Source: Panorpa germanica
Lineage: Eukaryota > Arthropoda > Insecta > Mecoptera > Panorpidae
DNA length: 64,000 bases
Direction: 5' to 3'
Assembly (NCBI GenBank): GCA_963678705.1
Contig: OY783208.1
Span: forward strand, 23,586,207 to 23,650,206
Shown here: positions 23,401-38,400 of the stretch, in pieces
Layout: each line of letters opens with the position of its first letter
How positions within the stretch are numbered: the stretch's first letter is position 1
Made by a program: the position numbers and the translations under genes
The notes under the pieces: generated by a model
The model's database searches: none
The model's input: the letters and a program-made list of their open reading frames with translations, nothing else
What the model was told of the DNA's origin: nothing

Positions 23401-26400
23401 GAGTTCCTCTCAAAAAAGGCTTCTTGCTGACCACTATATCTTAAGACTGGATCATCCAAAATTAATAAACTAAACGGACTCGTTAAATTGTTTATAATAT
23501 ATAATAGTCCATATAAAAATTGGAATTCAACTAGAAAATATAGCAATATTCATTTTCAAAACTTATTTCTGCGGTTCCAATTCATTAAAAGTCAGTGGAA
23601 GAAAGCTTAAAATGTAGATACGTTATTCATCTAACTAATTGCAGCTTTAGATTTTGATTCGCGTTTATAGTTACTTACATAAAACGATTTAAACATAAAA
23701 AAACATGGTTTTTTTTATAATATTTAACCTGCTGTATAGTATCGTTATATATATTTCGCTAGAAATAATGGCCAAGTATCGTTTCACCTTAAGGTAGATC
23801 ACTAATTAATATGATGGTAATATAAGTGTATTTAACTTAATTACAAACTTTCAAATGTATTAATATTTTCATACTGTATATTCCACAAGTTAACAAGTTT
23901 TAAAATCAAATTCAGTTCATGTTATTCTCTTGAAAGCTAGCTCTTGTTAGGTTCTTTCCTTATATTTACTTTTTCCTTGCCATATCTTCTCCCGACCAAA
24001 TCCGTTGTCCACTTCTCCTTACACCTGTTGTTGATATGTTCTAGTGTTTCTTCTTCCTTGTAACTCACCCTCTAACATATGCCTGGAGAAGGATTCTACA
24101 TCACTTAAACCTCATGATTACTAAATCTCCTAGAAAGAGAGTACTATTCTTACATCACTAATTCTTTGAATATATTGCAGGTAATAGAACTAAAGCGTTA
24201 TAAAGATTCGTCATACAATCCTACTTCTGCTTGGGGTACTGATGATCAGTGGGGCACTTCAACACCACCTGCTGATGCAGCATGGCCTCCTGCAGCTACA
24301 ACAACAACTACAATTGACCAAGTTCCAGGATCTTCTCCGAATATGATTAAATATCGAGCTGTGTACGAATTTGTAGCGAGAAATAACGATGAAATCTCTT
24401 TCCAACCTGGAGATATTGTAATGGTAACATACTTGTCTTTCTAATCTATGTGTTTAAAATGCTACACAAAATTAATGTTAGTGTAGTTGCATGTGGATCA
24501 GGCGCATCGATTATAAGTAACTACAATATATAGTCCAAATTACGAAAGTTCGGTGGCGACTTATACTTAAAAGAGGTTATAAGAGCGATATAAATCTATA
24601 ATACGATAATGAATTGTATTTTATTCGTTTCTATATACTTTATAGAAAAATAAGTGAGTCAGTGCTTTTTAGTTATATCGGTAGTTTATACCCCACAACT
24701 TGTTTTAAGGTGAAACGATACTTGGCCATTTTTGATTCGCGAAATATAGATAACGATACTATACAGCAGGTTAAATATTATCAAAATACCATGTTTTTTT
24801 ATGTTTAAATCGTTTTATGTAAGTAACTATAAACGCGAATCAAAATCTAAAGCTCATCATCTACAAAGGTCACACCTGTAGAATCTAATTATAAATGTTT
24901 TGATAGTGGAAAACGCCATCCTGAAAAGAAAGGTGTATAGTTTTTTGGGTTTATCTTGAAAACTATACCTCACACAAAAATTTTGTAAAGAGCTTTTTTG
25001 TACATAACAATATTATCTACAACTTTTGTTTATAACTTTTTATTGCAACTTTTATATTAAAAAAGTTATAAGCAAAAATACACCACTTTAATTAAAATAA
25101 TAGTATCACCACTTTTCTTGAAAATATTGCGGTTTTTTGTTGATTTAAAATGACAGTTCTGGCTGAAAGACTCTTACAATGATCGCCCTTTTGAAAGACC
25201 GTATATTAAGGACGTTGTCGCACTAAGTAAGCAAAATCTTTTGTAAATGGGCTTGTGTACTCATTTTTAGGGTCGAGTTTTCGATTGTTGATTGAACTTG
25301 ATGTTAATAAATGTGTATTGGCGTGTCTATTTTATTAAATATCTAATATGTTAAGTATGCTATCTCTTTGACGCTGTTTTGTATAAAAGAGTCACATGCA
25401 TTTGGAATGTGTACAACGTTGAATCCCTTTAATAATTAAAGAGACAAAATGACTTTATTAATTGTTAATATCTCTTAACATATAAGGAGTTCTAGTAACC
25501 CACTTTATCAATATGTAGTACACTTTTATAGAAATTAAGACATAGGACACATAAAATGCTTTTAGCGACAATGTCCTTAAGTATTTTCCTCCTTATTTCC
25601 ATTTCTATCTTCAAATTATTTTTATTTCTTTGTTACCAGGTACCATTGGAACAAAACGCTGAGCCAGGTTGGATGGCTGGAGAAATAAGAGGGCATACAG
25701 GATGGTTCCCTGAATCCTATGTAGAACCTGTAGATCCTGCGGGACTACCTATTGCTGTTGTACCTACAGAAACACAAATTCCCAAACATCAATTAGAGTA
25801 AGAATTCAACACTACGTTTTAAAAACTTAAAATTAATCATAGACACAAACCAAATTTAATAGATTTCTAGAAAGTGTCTGATTAGTAGTATATATAGTAA
25901 GGGGTTTTTAATCGTCTTGTAAGAATATATATTCTTTTATAGAGGTATAGCAGAAGTCCCTGAGAATAATGTTGTTGAACCTACAATTGCACCTGTACCG
26001 GAAGCAACGTTTGAAGCTAATTTTGAAAATGCTAATGTTGAAGAACCGGAACAAGCTCCAGAATATTATGTAGCTTCTTATCCATACCAGGTAAGAGATC
26101 TGGGGGTGGTGCCCCCTCTCCTCCCACGTTGTTTTTGATTATAATGAAATAAACACCAAAAAATTTAAGTTACGTAACGGACTAATTGACGAGAAGTTTC
26201 GTTAAAAGAAATATATATTAATAAAAGATGAGAATTTTTCAATTGTTGATTGAAATTGATGTTAATAAATGTGTATTGGTGTGTCTATTTTATTAAATAT
26301 CTAAATATTGACGGAGATATAGCAATTAAAAGTTTGAATTGTAGTTTTAGCGCTAGAAATGGTCGCCCATATTTGTATGACATGAAATGCATTTTAACGT

Positions 26401-29400
26401 CAGTTATTTGTTGAGTAGGTCAGTGCTGTGGTAATGTTTTGTAGCTGTTGGTAGTCGAAATAATCAAGTCAAGTCAAAGAATAATAAGTTTTTATTTTAT
26501 TTAACCCTGTTAAGGCAGACATAATATTGAAATTTTATTGTTCCTTGAAATAGCTGTAAATAATATTTGATATTTTGATATATAAATACATATAGCAGAG
26601 ATTTATGAGCTGTAAGGTTGGTATCCTTACACAAGGATTGTGATGTCACATGCACTTGTAATGTGTACAACGTTGAATCCCTTTAATAATTAAAGAGACA
26701 AAATGACTTTTTTAATTGTTAATATCTCTTAACATATAAGGAGTTCTAGTAACCCACTTTATCAATATATAGTACACTTTTATAGAAATTAAGACATAGG
26801 ACACAAGCCCATTAAACTAACGTAAAACTCAGTATAAAATTAGTAAATATTAGGATCAATTTCTTTAATTATTTCGTTTTTGCAGTCAACCGAGCAAGGA
26901 GATTTAACGTTCAACGCTGGAGAATTCATCACAGTAATCAAAAAGGAAGGGGATTGGTGGACGGGGGTGATAGAAAATCGTACTGGTATCTTTCCATCAA
27001 ATTACGTACAAAAAACGGAACCACCACCGGTAAGTGAATATCAATTATCAGTAATATAACTAAAAGAAGAATCTATTAACACAAGTAGCATAATAATAAA
27101 ACGCTAGCAAAAATATATTGCTTTTGAATGTTAGCAAATATCCAAACCAAAGAAATATATGTATAGAATATATAGACGCCATCTGTTAATTAAATCCAAC
27201 AACACATATTAGTAAATATTTTATTTATTTTAATTAAAGCTTATAATACATTTTAATTAGCTTTTAAAGTTAGTATACTTGATGGAATAATCGTCCAATT
27301 TGTGTTATTTTTGCTATAAAATAGTTTTTTTTAAATATTGATTATAAATAGTTGACGGATTTTTTTAATAGATGTCTCTGAATGCTAGATTGTAAATAAT
27401 TAAAAGTACAAATTAACACTGCTTTTTAGAAAAGATAATTGTTCTCAATTGTTTTTGAAGTTAAACAATTATCTAGATATATTTATTACTATGTTTTACT
27501 GGTTTATTATTAAATTATATTAAAACCATTAAAGTGTAGTAATATTGAGAAGGTTTACTCACTTTAAAAGCCATGGTTATTCCAAAACGGCGGCCACTCT
27601 TGACAGATTCATTTAAAGAAAATAAAGGTGTAACAGTTTTTCTTGTTTATCTTGAAAACTATAAGCCCCACAAAAAATTTGTGAAGAGCTTTTTTGTAGA
27701 TAGCAATATTATCTACAACTTTTGTTAATTACTTTTTGTTGTAATTTTTATAATAAGAAAGTTATAACCAAAAATATATCACTTAGTGCAAGATTTATTC
27801 AAAATGGCCGCCAATAGGTTTTCTTTGTATGTGTAAACCATTTCTATGAATATGTATGTTCACTAAACAACACGTATATGTTTTCTTTGTGTGTGCGTCC
27901 AAAATAACCAGGATAACGGACAATTCACCCCTGCTACAGCTGACCAACAAATTGCTGAAGCTATTGAATCAAGTGGGGTTGTTGACAATGTAAATAATGT
28001 CGTTGATTTTCCATCAAATGTCAATCAAGCGATCGAACCAATGGCAACAACTCCAATTGATTCTGAAATATCGCAAATAACGCAACAAGCTAGTATTGAG
28101 CAGCAACAAGAGCAGCTGCAGCTGCAGCAGCAGCAGCAACAAATTATTGATGCGACACCTGATTTCGCTGCTCTAGCTGCTAACAACCAGGTATACCAAC
28201 ATTGTACATATGTTTTTATATTCTATGTTGCTTTTGTTTCTTGTGTTTTACTTGCAGAAATATTACGACAGTATAAGGTTGATGTCTTTGTTGTTGCGTA
28301 TGTTGTGTCACATAACTTTCAGGGGCTATTTGTTTTCTATTTTCAACAAGGGTATCTCTCTCAGTCACAGTAATCAAACATGTTTTTTCTCGTTAATATT
28401 CGCCTTTGCTCGGATTACATCGTGTCAATATATAAGGCTGTCTCACTCTAACCTATTGTTTTATATCTTTCTATTAAAATATTCCAAATACAACGTTATT
28501 ATTTATTTCTTGCTGTGCTGTAAACATAACCTTAAAACTATTTGTCACGGAAAAGTATTTGAGGTTAGTTAATTCAGTTGGTGCGCATGCGTCGTTAGTA
28601 ATATAAATTTTGACAGTTCGATTGAATGTGGAATAATTAAAATTGCTGTTTTTAATAACAATTAGTAATAGAAATTGTTTTTACTTCTTTATTTTTGACA
28701 AACTGACATTGAACTTCTTTTAAAAATAAATCTGACTGCGTTTTGACAGATTGTCACATTTTTGGAAGTTATAATGTAATACTAGGGTTTACCCCTGTCG
28801 CAAGCGACGACTGTTTTTTGTGTGTAAATTGAATTTCATTTCAAATTTTAATTTCATATTTATTTCACATATATTTTTTTTTTATTTAATTTATTTAACG
28901 TCGGCTATTTCCGATGCTGAGTCCTATCACGGACGACCTCCTTCAATGTTGGCAGTATTTATGGTGTTGAGGCCTCATATATGTGAGCTACACCGCTGCA
29001 TAATAAGTGTACGATTATGTATGACTATAATCAATATAAGTTCATAATAACCAAACCCAGAAAATATATATCTTGTCCGGGGATCGAACCCGAAGACACA
29101 GCAGTCAGCGTGAAGCTTCAACTATGTCGTCTATGTTTTGCATATAAGAACTAATAATTTTTCATATAAACTAACTAAAAAAATATATTTTTTCCAATTT
29201 ATAAATTATTTGTCCAAATTTTTTTCAAAATTTGGGATTTTTTTTTTCGATTTTTAAATAGGTACCAAAGTTAGTCCATATATAAAATTTCAACTTTCTA
29301 GCCCTATTTTTACGCTAGGTAAAAACCGCCCCGTGCCCCCAAATTAATTTTTTTTATTATATATATTTAATATTTCATTATTATGTAATTCAAAATTTGA

Positions 29401-32400
29401 TTTCCTACCGCGCCCCCTAATTTTCTTAACGCCCCCTTTTTGAATTTCTAATTTTCAAAAAATGTCAGCATTGTATACCTTAATACACATGCCAAATTTC
29501 AACTTTCTGTCTTTTACGAATTAAAAGTAATACAGCAAAAAGTAAAATTTCTTTTTTTTAATTTTTACAAAATTACGGGTTTCCAAGAAATTCAGGGAAA
29601 AATCCGAAGACGCCAAAAGTCTTAGAATTTTTTCTTCTACGAAATAGGTAATTTTAAAGAGCCACCATTCGAATCGCGTAAACATATAAATATACACCTG
29701 AAACAATACGTTAGAGTGAGATAACCTTATATCTAGTTTCATTTCATAATCCAAAATGGCGGCTATAATATACATATGACAGTTCTTCTGTAAAACATTT
29801 TCTTCGTATCTTCTTTCTCTTTCTATCATTGTGTGTTCATCAATGTGTATACATCTGTCCTTGTCTACGTTTTTAATCATTTCTAAATCTTTCAGAGTAT
29901 AAGATCGAAAAAGCCTGAAATAGCTCAGGTAATAGCGCCCTATGAAAGCACCAGCAGTGAGCAGTTGAGTCTGCAGCGTGGCCAACTGATCATGATTCGC
30001 AAAAAGACTGAGAGTGGGTGGTGGGAGGGAGAACTCCAGGCTAAAGGTCGTCGGAGACAGGTTGGATGGTTCCCTGCAAGCTACGTCAAGCTGCTAGTGG
30101 GTGGCCGAAATAGTGGACGGAACACACCTGTGTCTGCCAGCAAAACCGATATGATGGAAACAGTACTAGGTAAATAAATGAGTAGTGTAACTAAACAAGT
30201 TCTAGCCTAACTTAATAAAACTTTGCTTAAGGATGTATGAGCGAGAAAATAATATTTTAAAGAAATTAATTGTTGAAAAGTGACATAAAATACATTGCTC
30301 TTATGGAGAAATGGGTACATGTGATCATAAATCAATAAATATGAGTATGTTCTATATTGTGTGGTTTAAAAAAAAACTATTCATTAGAAAGGTGAATATT
30401 GGCGTGACAGGTCAATATTTTAAAAATTCTATGTATCCGTTCATCCTGAAAAGAAAATTAGAAATGAAATTCAAATTATGATATTTAATAAATTATTTTT
30501 CGCTATTGGCAACGTCGCACTGCTATAATAAGCGCCACAACACGACAGCGGGAAAAACGGTAATTAAAGATTTAAATATAACCTCGTTCAGAACTGTCAA
30601 AATTACGTAAATATTACGTGATAGTAACAGCTAAAATTAAGTACAAAAATTAAGAAAATAGCACATATGGTATATAGAATTAAAATATTTATAAACACTT
30701 TAATAATTTAATAACATAACCTAAAAATTATAATAGTAGTGATTCAAATTTATGTAGATACATAAAAATTATTTTTAAGTTTTTGAATTAATGACTTTAT
30801 AATCATTTGTTTTTTTATTTTACTATGTAAATTATTATCTATTTCTAGTGGTCGTTTTTTACAAAATAATCCTTGCTTGTTACGTTTTTGAGGTATATCC
30901 ATCTTTACAAAACATTCAAATGTCACCGGGAAAAAAATAACCAAAAAAAGCGGTGTTGCCAAATGTATATTTTGGTACAGATTTGACAAGAAAACAACAA
31001 TAAAAACTGTGAATTTAAAGCGGGGGTGTGCAAATTGTGTCCGTGTACAATAACCAGCAGTCATGCTAGCAATTACAACAAACAATTGGCTTGTGCCCTA
31101 TGTCTAATTTCTATAAAAGTGTACCACATATTGATAAAGTGGGTTACTAGAACTCCTTATATGTTAAGAGATATTAACAATTAAAAAAGTCATTTTGTCT
31201 CTTTAATTATTAAAGGGATTCAACGTTGTACAAATTCTGGTCTGGTTTCGTCTTTCTGGTTGAAACTTTTAAACGCGTTTTTCTCACACTTAGCTTTTTC
31301 AAAGTCGGTGTCTTCTCTAGCTAAAATGTACTGCACCGATCCTTTTGAAATTTTGCACACTCTTTCTTTACATAAATGCCGAGGTAACGCTGTCGAGTTA
31401 CTTAACAGGGTGTCCTGCAGAAGCTTATCAACTAATGAAATCATTTTGGTTTTTTGATTTCAAATAATCCAGTGATGAGTTATGAGGGACACCGCAATGA
31501 AACTTTTTTTTGTGACGTCACCGGAGATTCGCTGTCAATTTCTTATTTCTTGACATTTATTTATGAAAATTTCACAATGTATTCTTTAAATGTTATTTTA
31601 TCATGTAGTAATTATAGAGTTATTATATATTAACAGTGTCGTCAAAAAACATTATCGAAAATATGCTTAAATTAAAAATAAAACCATTAGATGTATTCCT
31701 AATTAATTTATTTTGCCAATTATATATAAGAGTTAAAAACTATTGAAGTCTATTTAAAATGCACTCGCAGTAGAGGATGACAGCTTCCTTTTGGAATGTC
31801 CTGCAAAATAATTAGAAATTAAAACAATGTTAAAGATGTCACATAACCTCCAGGGGCAATATGTTAGTTTATGTATTTTAAAAATGTTATTAAAGTTGTT
31901 AGTACAAACCTCTTTATGAAATTCAACTTCATGGAACGTTACATCTAAAATATTCGTCCTGTTTTTTTGTTGCGTCAGAACTTCGATTATTTTCAGGACT
32001 GAATCTGGTTCTACTGTGTCTCCACTAAGTTGCAAATTCTGCAAATAAGAATACCAGTTATTTAGAGCAATGGGCTTGTGTCCTCATTTTTTAGTGGTCG
32101 ATTTTTCAATTGATGTTAATAAATGTGTATTGGCGTGTCTATTTTATTAAATATCTAAATGTTGACGGAGATATAGCAATTAAAAGTTTGAATTGTAGTT
32201 TTAGCGCTAGAAATGGTCGGCCATATTTGTATGACGTGAAATGTAGTCTTATAGCGAGAGAAAGGTATTTGTTCCAGATATCTGTCACTTTCGACGCATA
32301 CGCATAGAGCACAAATATGAACATATACCTTTCTCTCTCGCACACATTTTGGACACACTTTTAATCTATAGGAAGTAATTAAAATTAAAGTTTTAAAACT

Positions 32401-35400
32401 CACCTGTAAAATGCTGGAACCCTGGATCAGCATTAGGATATCTTTTGTCTGTAAACCTTGGAACCATCTTAAATTTATTGTCGTCAAAGTCTTGCTAGTA
32501 GAGAGCCAACGCATCAATGCCGTGTAATCCGTATCTCTCCTGTCATGCCCGATTCTAATGTCCTTTAGCTTCGGCATTTTCGCAATTGTTTTGAACAAAG
32601 CTGCGCTATAAGTCATCATTTCTCCATCGATATCCAGGGAGGCCACGTTGGCGCACCTGCGGAACATCTGCGTAAGTCTGGCATTATGGTTGTGTCTCAA
32701 TTCCGACATCCTGAGACTTTGCAAATGTCTTAGCCTCCTTAAGGAGCCAAAGGGAAGCCAGAAAGGAAATTCACAGCACTTTACTTCCAGGTGTCTTAAG
32801 GGTGGCAGTTCAGCCATTATATGTGGGCAGACAAATGTCAAGATAATGTCCATGGTAAAGGAATCGAGATGCCAATCTCGGAAAAACTCTATTAAGGCGC
32901 CCATGGTCATACCTTCACAATTGAGCAGACGTAAGTGTTTTAGAGTCTTCGGTAATCGGAGTAGACAACTTCCGTCTTCGTTGTTCCCTGCCAAGGTCAC
33001 GACCTCAAGCTGTGGGTTGTTGGCAAAGATCTCACCAATGATATCTTGATCGATGGTTTCAATCGTTAAAGATTTCAAAGATCTTTGCGTTGCAGCAACA
33101 TCTGATAAAAAGAACAGACTCATAGTCACATTATTCGCTTGTCCTCTCCTATTTTTTACATATCCATCCACGGATAGGTGTTCCAGCTGGGTTTCTGGGT
33201 GGAATAATCCTCGCGAAGGCGTTTTCACGCGATACATCGGTATACAAACGCTTAAAGACTTTAACTGTGGGCAGGAGCTTAAAAAGCTTGTTCTGTCAGG
33301 TGTCAGGTCTATGCCGGAGATGTCCAGTGTTTCCAGAGCGCGAGAATGAAGACCAATCGTGTTTAGGAGCGAGTGTGTCATGGGGACACTCATGGAGCAA
33401 CTTATAACCAATTCTTTAAGGGAAGGACACAACCGCAAATACTGCAGGAGTCTGTCATCTACCGTCATACATTCACTAAATCGTATCACAGTTGTTTTTC
33501 GCCAGTAGGCATCTGTGGCTTCCTGATCCAGGAAGACTTTGCTGCACTCTAAGACATCTGGCTTGTCCAAGAAGGACACCAAGTGCTCCATGCAGTAAGT
33601 GTTTAGTTCTGTGATTAACATGGCGACGAATTAATAAGTTGGAAAACTATTTCAACAGTAGAGATTCACCTAGAAACAAAAATTACTTTAAAGTCAATAT
33701 ATAGAAACCAGAATTAAAACAACTAGAGACATCTAGCGGTATGGATTACTACTATTATGTTTAATGAGGTTAAAAAAAGGTTTTTCAAAATGGTGGTCTG
33801 CAAGATATTAAGGGGGACTTTTGTTTTTACAATAGTTTCGTTTCTACAGCCGTTTTAGCATATAAAGTTCAAATTACGAGAGTTCGGCGGCGACTCATAC
33901 TTAAAACAAGTTGTGGGGTTAAACTGCCGATACAACTAAAAAGCACAGACTCACTTGATTTTCTCTAATGTATATAGAAAGGAATAAGATAAAATTCATT
34001 ATCGTATTATAGATTTATACCGCTCTTATAACCTGTTTTAAGTATAAGTCACCGCCGAACTATCGTGACTTGGACTATACCTCAAAACTACTTTTTCGGC
34101 ATGGTGTTGTAGAAAACAAAAACTATTTAACCGAATCGTCTGAAATTTTAATATGTTATTCACAACATCAATAGCTATCGTTGGAACTAGAATCATTTTT
34201 TTATTTCAATAATTTCGTATTTTTTTTATTAAATAACTGGTAAAAAAACCTTTTTTTTAGAATTTGAAAAGCTCGCCATTTTGTCAATTTATAATTATTT
34301 TTTTGTATCTCTAGCTCCGATTATAGCTGTACTCGTACTAATTAATAATTTTGTTGGTTTTTATTTATCAGATAAATAGAAGAGCCAAATTCGGCAACAC
34401 CGTCCAGGTACAATTTTTGGACAGGGTCTACTTCACCGTCATTTTTAACATACTTAACAATATTTTTAAATTTCAAAAAAGATTTTTTGGTTTGTAGAAT
34501 AAGTGTGATAATAACCCTAAAAAGTTAAAATACCGTTTTTCATTATTTTTATTATAAACAGACATTCCTCAAAATACCCTAAACTTTAGAGGTCTAGATC
34601 TATTTTTTATGAATTAAAAGATATAGACCAAAAATTAAAAAACTTTTTTTTAGTTTTTCCAAAATCTGAGGCCTCCAAAAATCTTAGAATTTTCGAGCTA
34701 TCATACGAATCGCGTAAACATATAAACAAACAAACATATAAACATTCACTTGGAACATTATAATATAGGACGTATTTTTATATTTATTAATTAAATATAA
34801 AATGCAATTTAGGTTTTTTTTTGTATCTAAAACATTTTTAATAAGTTGAATAGCTAATTAAGTAAAATGCATCGGCGTATAAGAGCTTTAAAATAACGAA
34901 GATAATTTCAAAACACGTGGCACTATGACAATACAAATGAAATTCAATATTTGAGGTTATGTATACAAAGTTTGACATACCTTAAGTCAGGTAGATGCGT
35001 TCTGTTCACTTGCTGGTTGCAATTTAAGTGAGTTGTCTTCAAATCAGGTCCTGTTCAATTGCTGGATGCAGTTTAAATGAATTGTCTTCAAAATAGGTCC
35101 TGTTCAATTGCGGGTTGCAATTTAAATGAGTTGTCTTCAAATCAGGTCTTATTACTTAGATTAAAAATGTCTGACATGAATTGAGCCGCTTTAAGGGTGA
35201 TGGAAGGGGAAGGAAATGAGGCGTAAACATTTTAAAGTATACTCCCTCTGCAGAAAAGGTTTGTGAGGTATGAAAATCAGGTACTGTCATAAATATGCTA
35301 TCTCTTTTACGCTGTGTTGTGTAAAAGAGATAGCAACATTGCAGAACTGATTCACCTCTTGGAATGTGTACAACGTTGAATCCCTTTAATAATTAAAGAG

Positions 35401-38400
35401 ACAAAATGACTTTTTTAATTGTTAATATCTCCTAACATATAAGGAGTTCTAGTAACCCACTTTATCAATATACTAGAGTTATAGTATACTAGAGCAAGCG
35501 ACGACTGTATTTTGTGCGCGAATTGAATTCCATTTTTGAATTGAAATTTTTAACTCGTTCTATATTAATTTTACAAATAACAACAAATCATTTTTCATAT
35601 AAACTAACTAACAAAATATATATTTTTTAACAAAATAAATTTTTTTTCAATTTATTCGTTAAATGACCAACTTTTTTTCAACATTTATAAATTAGGTACA
35701 AAAGTTAGCCTATATAAAAAATTTCAACGTTCTAGCACAATTTTTACCCTCGGCAAAAACTACACCCGTGCCCCCAAATAAAATTTTGTAATTTTGAATT
35801 TTTCTTTTTTAATATGATATTTATTTATTACAAAATCCAAAATTTGAGCTTTCTCAAAAGTTCTCTATCGGGCTCCATAATTTTTTTCAGGGCCCCTTTT
35901 ATAAAATTTTAAATTTTGAAATATGTTCATATTTAACAGCGTAATGCACATGCAAAATTACGAAAAAAGAGTTTCATAGCAAAAATTGCCCATTTTTCCT
36001 AAATTACGGGTTTCCAGGAAAGTCCGGGGACGCTGAAAGTCTTAGAATTTTTTTCTCTACGAAATAGGCAATTTTCAAAAACATTGACGGAGCCGTTTTC
36101 GAGCCACCATACAAAATTCACTACAAAACATATAAGAATATAAACATACACTTGGAACATTATAATATGGACATTAAAGTTTTATAGAAATTAAGACATA
36201 GGACACTAACCTATTTTATAACTTTTGCTCTCTTCGGGAGCTAATTGTGCAAAGGAATAATGTGTCCTGGAGAAATTCAATTTAATCCAGGATAAGAGGA
36301 ATGGGCTTGTGTCCTATGTCTTAATTTCTATAAAAGTGTACTACATATTGATAAAGTGAGTTACTAGAACTCCTTATATGTTAAGAGATATTAACAATTA
36401 AAAAAGTCATTTTGTCTCTTTAATTATTAAAGGGATTCAACGTTGTACACATTCCAAATGCATGTGACATCACAACCGCTGCCAACCTTACAGCTCATAA
36501 ATCTCTGCTATATGTATTTATATATCAAAATATCAAATATTATTTACAGCTGTTTCAAGAAACAATCAAATTTCAATATTATGTCTGCCTTAGCAGGGTT
36601 AAATAAAATAAAAACTTATTATTCTTTGATTTGACTTGATTCTTTCGACTACCAACAACTACAAAACATTACCAAAGCACTGACCTACTTAACAAATAAC
36701 TGACGTTAAAATGCATTTCACGTCATACAAATTTTTAATTGCTATATCTCCGTCAACATTTAGATATTTAATAAAATAGACACGCCAATACACATTTATT
36801 AACATCAATTTCAATCAACAATTGAAAAATCGACCACTAAAAAATGAGGACACAAGCCCATTGTTTGATTAACATTTTTAACATAAGATTTGAATTTGTA
36901 GGAATGCAAATTATTTCAATTTTAGGGTTGATAAATTTGTTTTGGTTTTATCAGGTAGAAAAGTATCGGATTGTCCTGGCGCTATCCCTGGAATGTCTTA
37001 ATCGTTTTTGCAAACCGACAAAAAGGTTCTTCTCTTTTCCAGAATGTTGTTTACTTAGGCTCTGAAAATGTCTGTTTTACGACCTGCAATCAGACGAGTA
37101 AATATACTGGTACCAATTAAGAAAATAAGCGAGAAAATAAAATTCGATTTAAAGGCTCAAATATTTGTCTGTTCAAAGAATTTACCATTAAAATTTCAGG
37201 GTAGGTAACGGTTCATATTTTAAAGAAATTAATTGTTGAAAAGTGACATAAAATACATTGCTCTTATGGAGAAATGGGTACATGTGATCATAAATCAATA
37301 AATATGAGTATGTTCTATATTGTGTCGTATAAAAAAAAACTATTCATTAGAAAGGTGAATATTGGCGTGACAGGTCAATATTTTAAAAATACTATGTATC
37401 CGTTCATCCTGAAAAGAAAATTAGAAATAAAATTCAAATTATGATATTTAATAAATTATTTTTCGCCATTAACAACGTCGCACTGCTATAATAATAATCA
37501 AAATTAAGTGATTTTTGGTTTAAATTCCAAACGTAATGCAGGAACTTCATGAAAATTTGATATGTTATAAAAATCGTAGTCACAGACCTCATAAAGGAAA
37601 ATGAACATTATTGACCACGTCGTTATCGAGATATTATTATTTAAAATGTTGTCAGGATCATTTCTGTATTACTATAGGTGTTTTTATTTATTTCAGATAA
37701 GGTTGTAGCTTTGTATCCCTACACCGCTCAAAATGACGACGAATTGAGTTTTGAAAAGGACGATATAATTAGCGTAACAGGACGTGACGAGCAAGCTTGG
37801 TGGCGAGGAGAGAAAAATGGAGTTTCAGGACTCTTTCCCAGCAACTATGTGGGCCCTCTTGCAGGTACAGCCAGTTAACAGTCAAACTGTTTGAAGACAG
37901 TCACGTAAATTATCATATATCATAGTCATTTTTGAATCAATCAATTTGAATAATGAAAGAGTACATTAATATTGGTGTAAGTTGAGTTGCATAACACCTA
38001 GGCGCGTTGGTTTACTTGAGCTTGTGTCCCATGTCTTAATTTCTATAAAGTGTACTACATATTGATAAAGTGGGTTACTAGAACTCCTTATATGTTAGGA
38101 GATATTAACAATTAAAAGTCATTTTGTTTCTTTAATTATTAAAGGGATTCAACGTTGTACACATTCCAAATGCATGTGACATCACAACAGCTGCCAACCT
38201 TACAGCTCATAAATCTCTGCTATACGTATTTATATATCAAAATATCAAATATTATTTACAGCTATTTCAAGGAACAATAAAATTTCAATATTATGTCTGC
38301 TTTAACAGGGTTAAATAAAATAAAAACTTATTATTCTTTGGCTACCAACAGCTACAAAACATTACCATAGCACTGACCTACTCAACAAATAACTGACTTA

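Noticed and set aside
28820..29100. Possible tRNA gene because of the B-box motif
   Set aside because: No cloverleaf could be folded around it, and an A-rich tail and surrounding repeat fit a SINE better.
29521..29985. 154-codon minus-strand open frame
   Set aside because: It is a chance frame across Helitron H1 and the antisense of the Dap160 SH3 exon at 29896-30169. No coding signature.
32648..33349. Plus-strand frames of 133 and 98 codons
   Set aside because: They are antisense shadows of the F-box/LRR exon.
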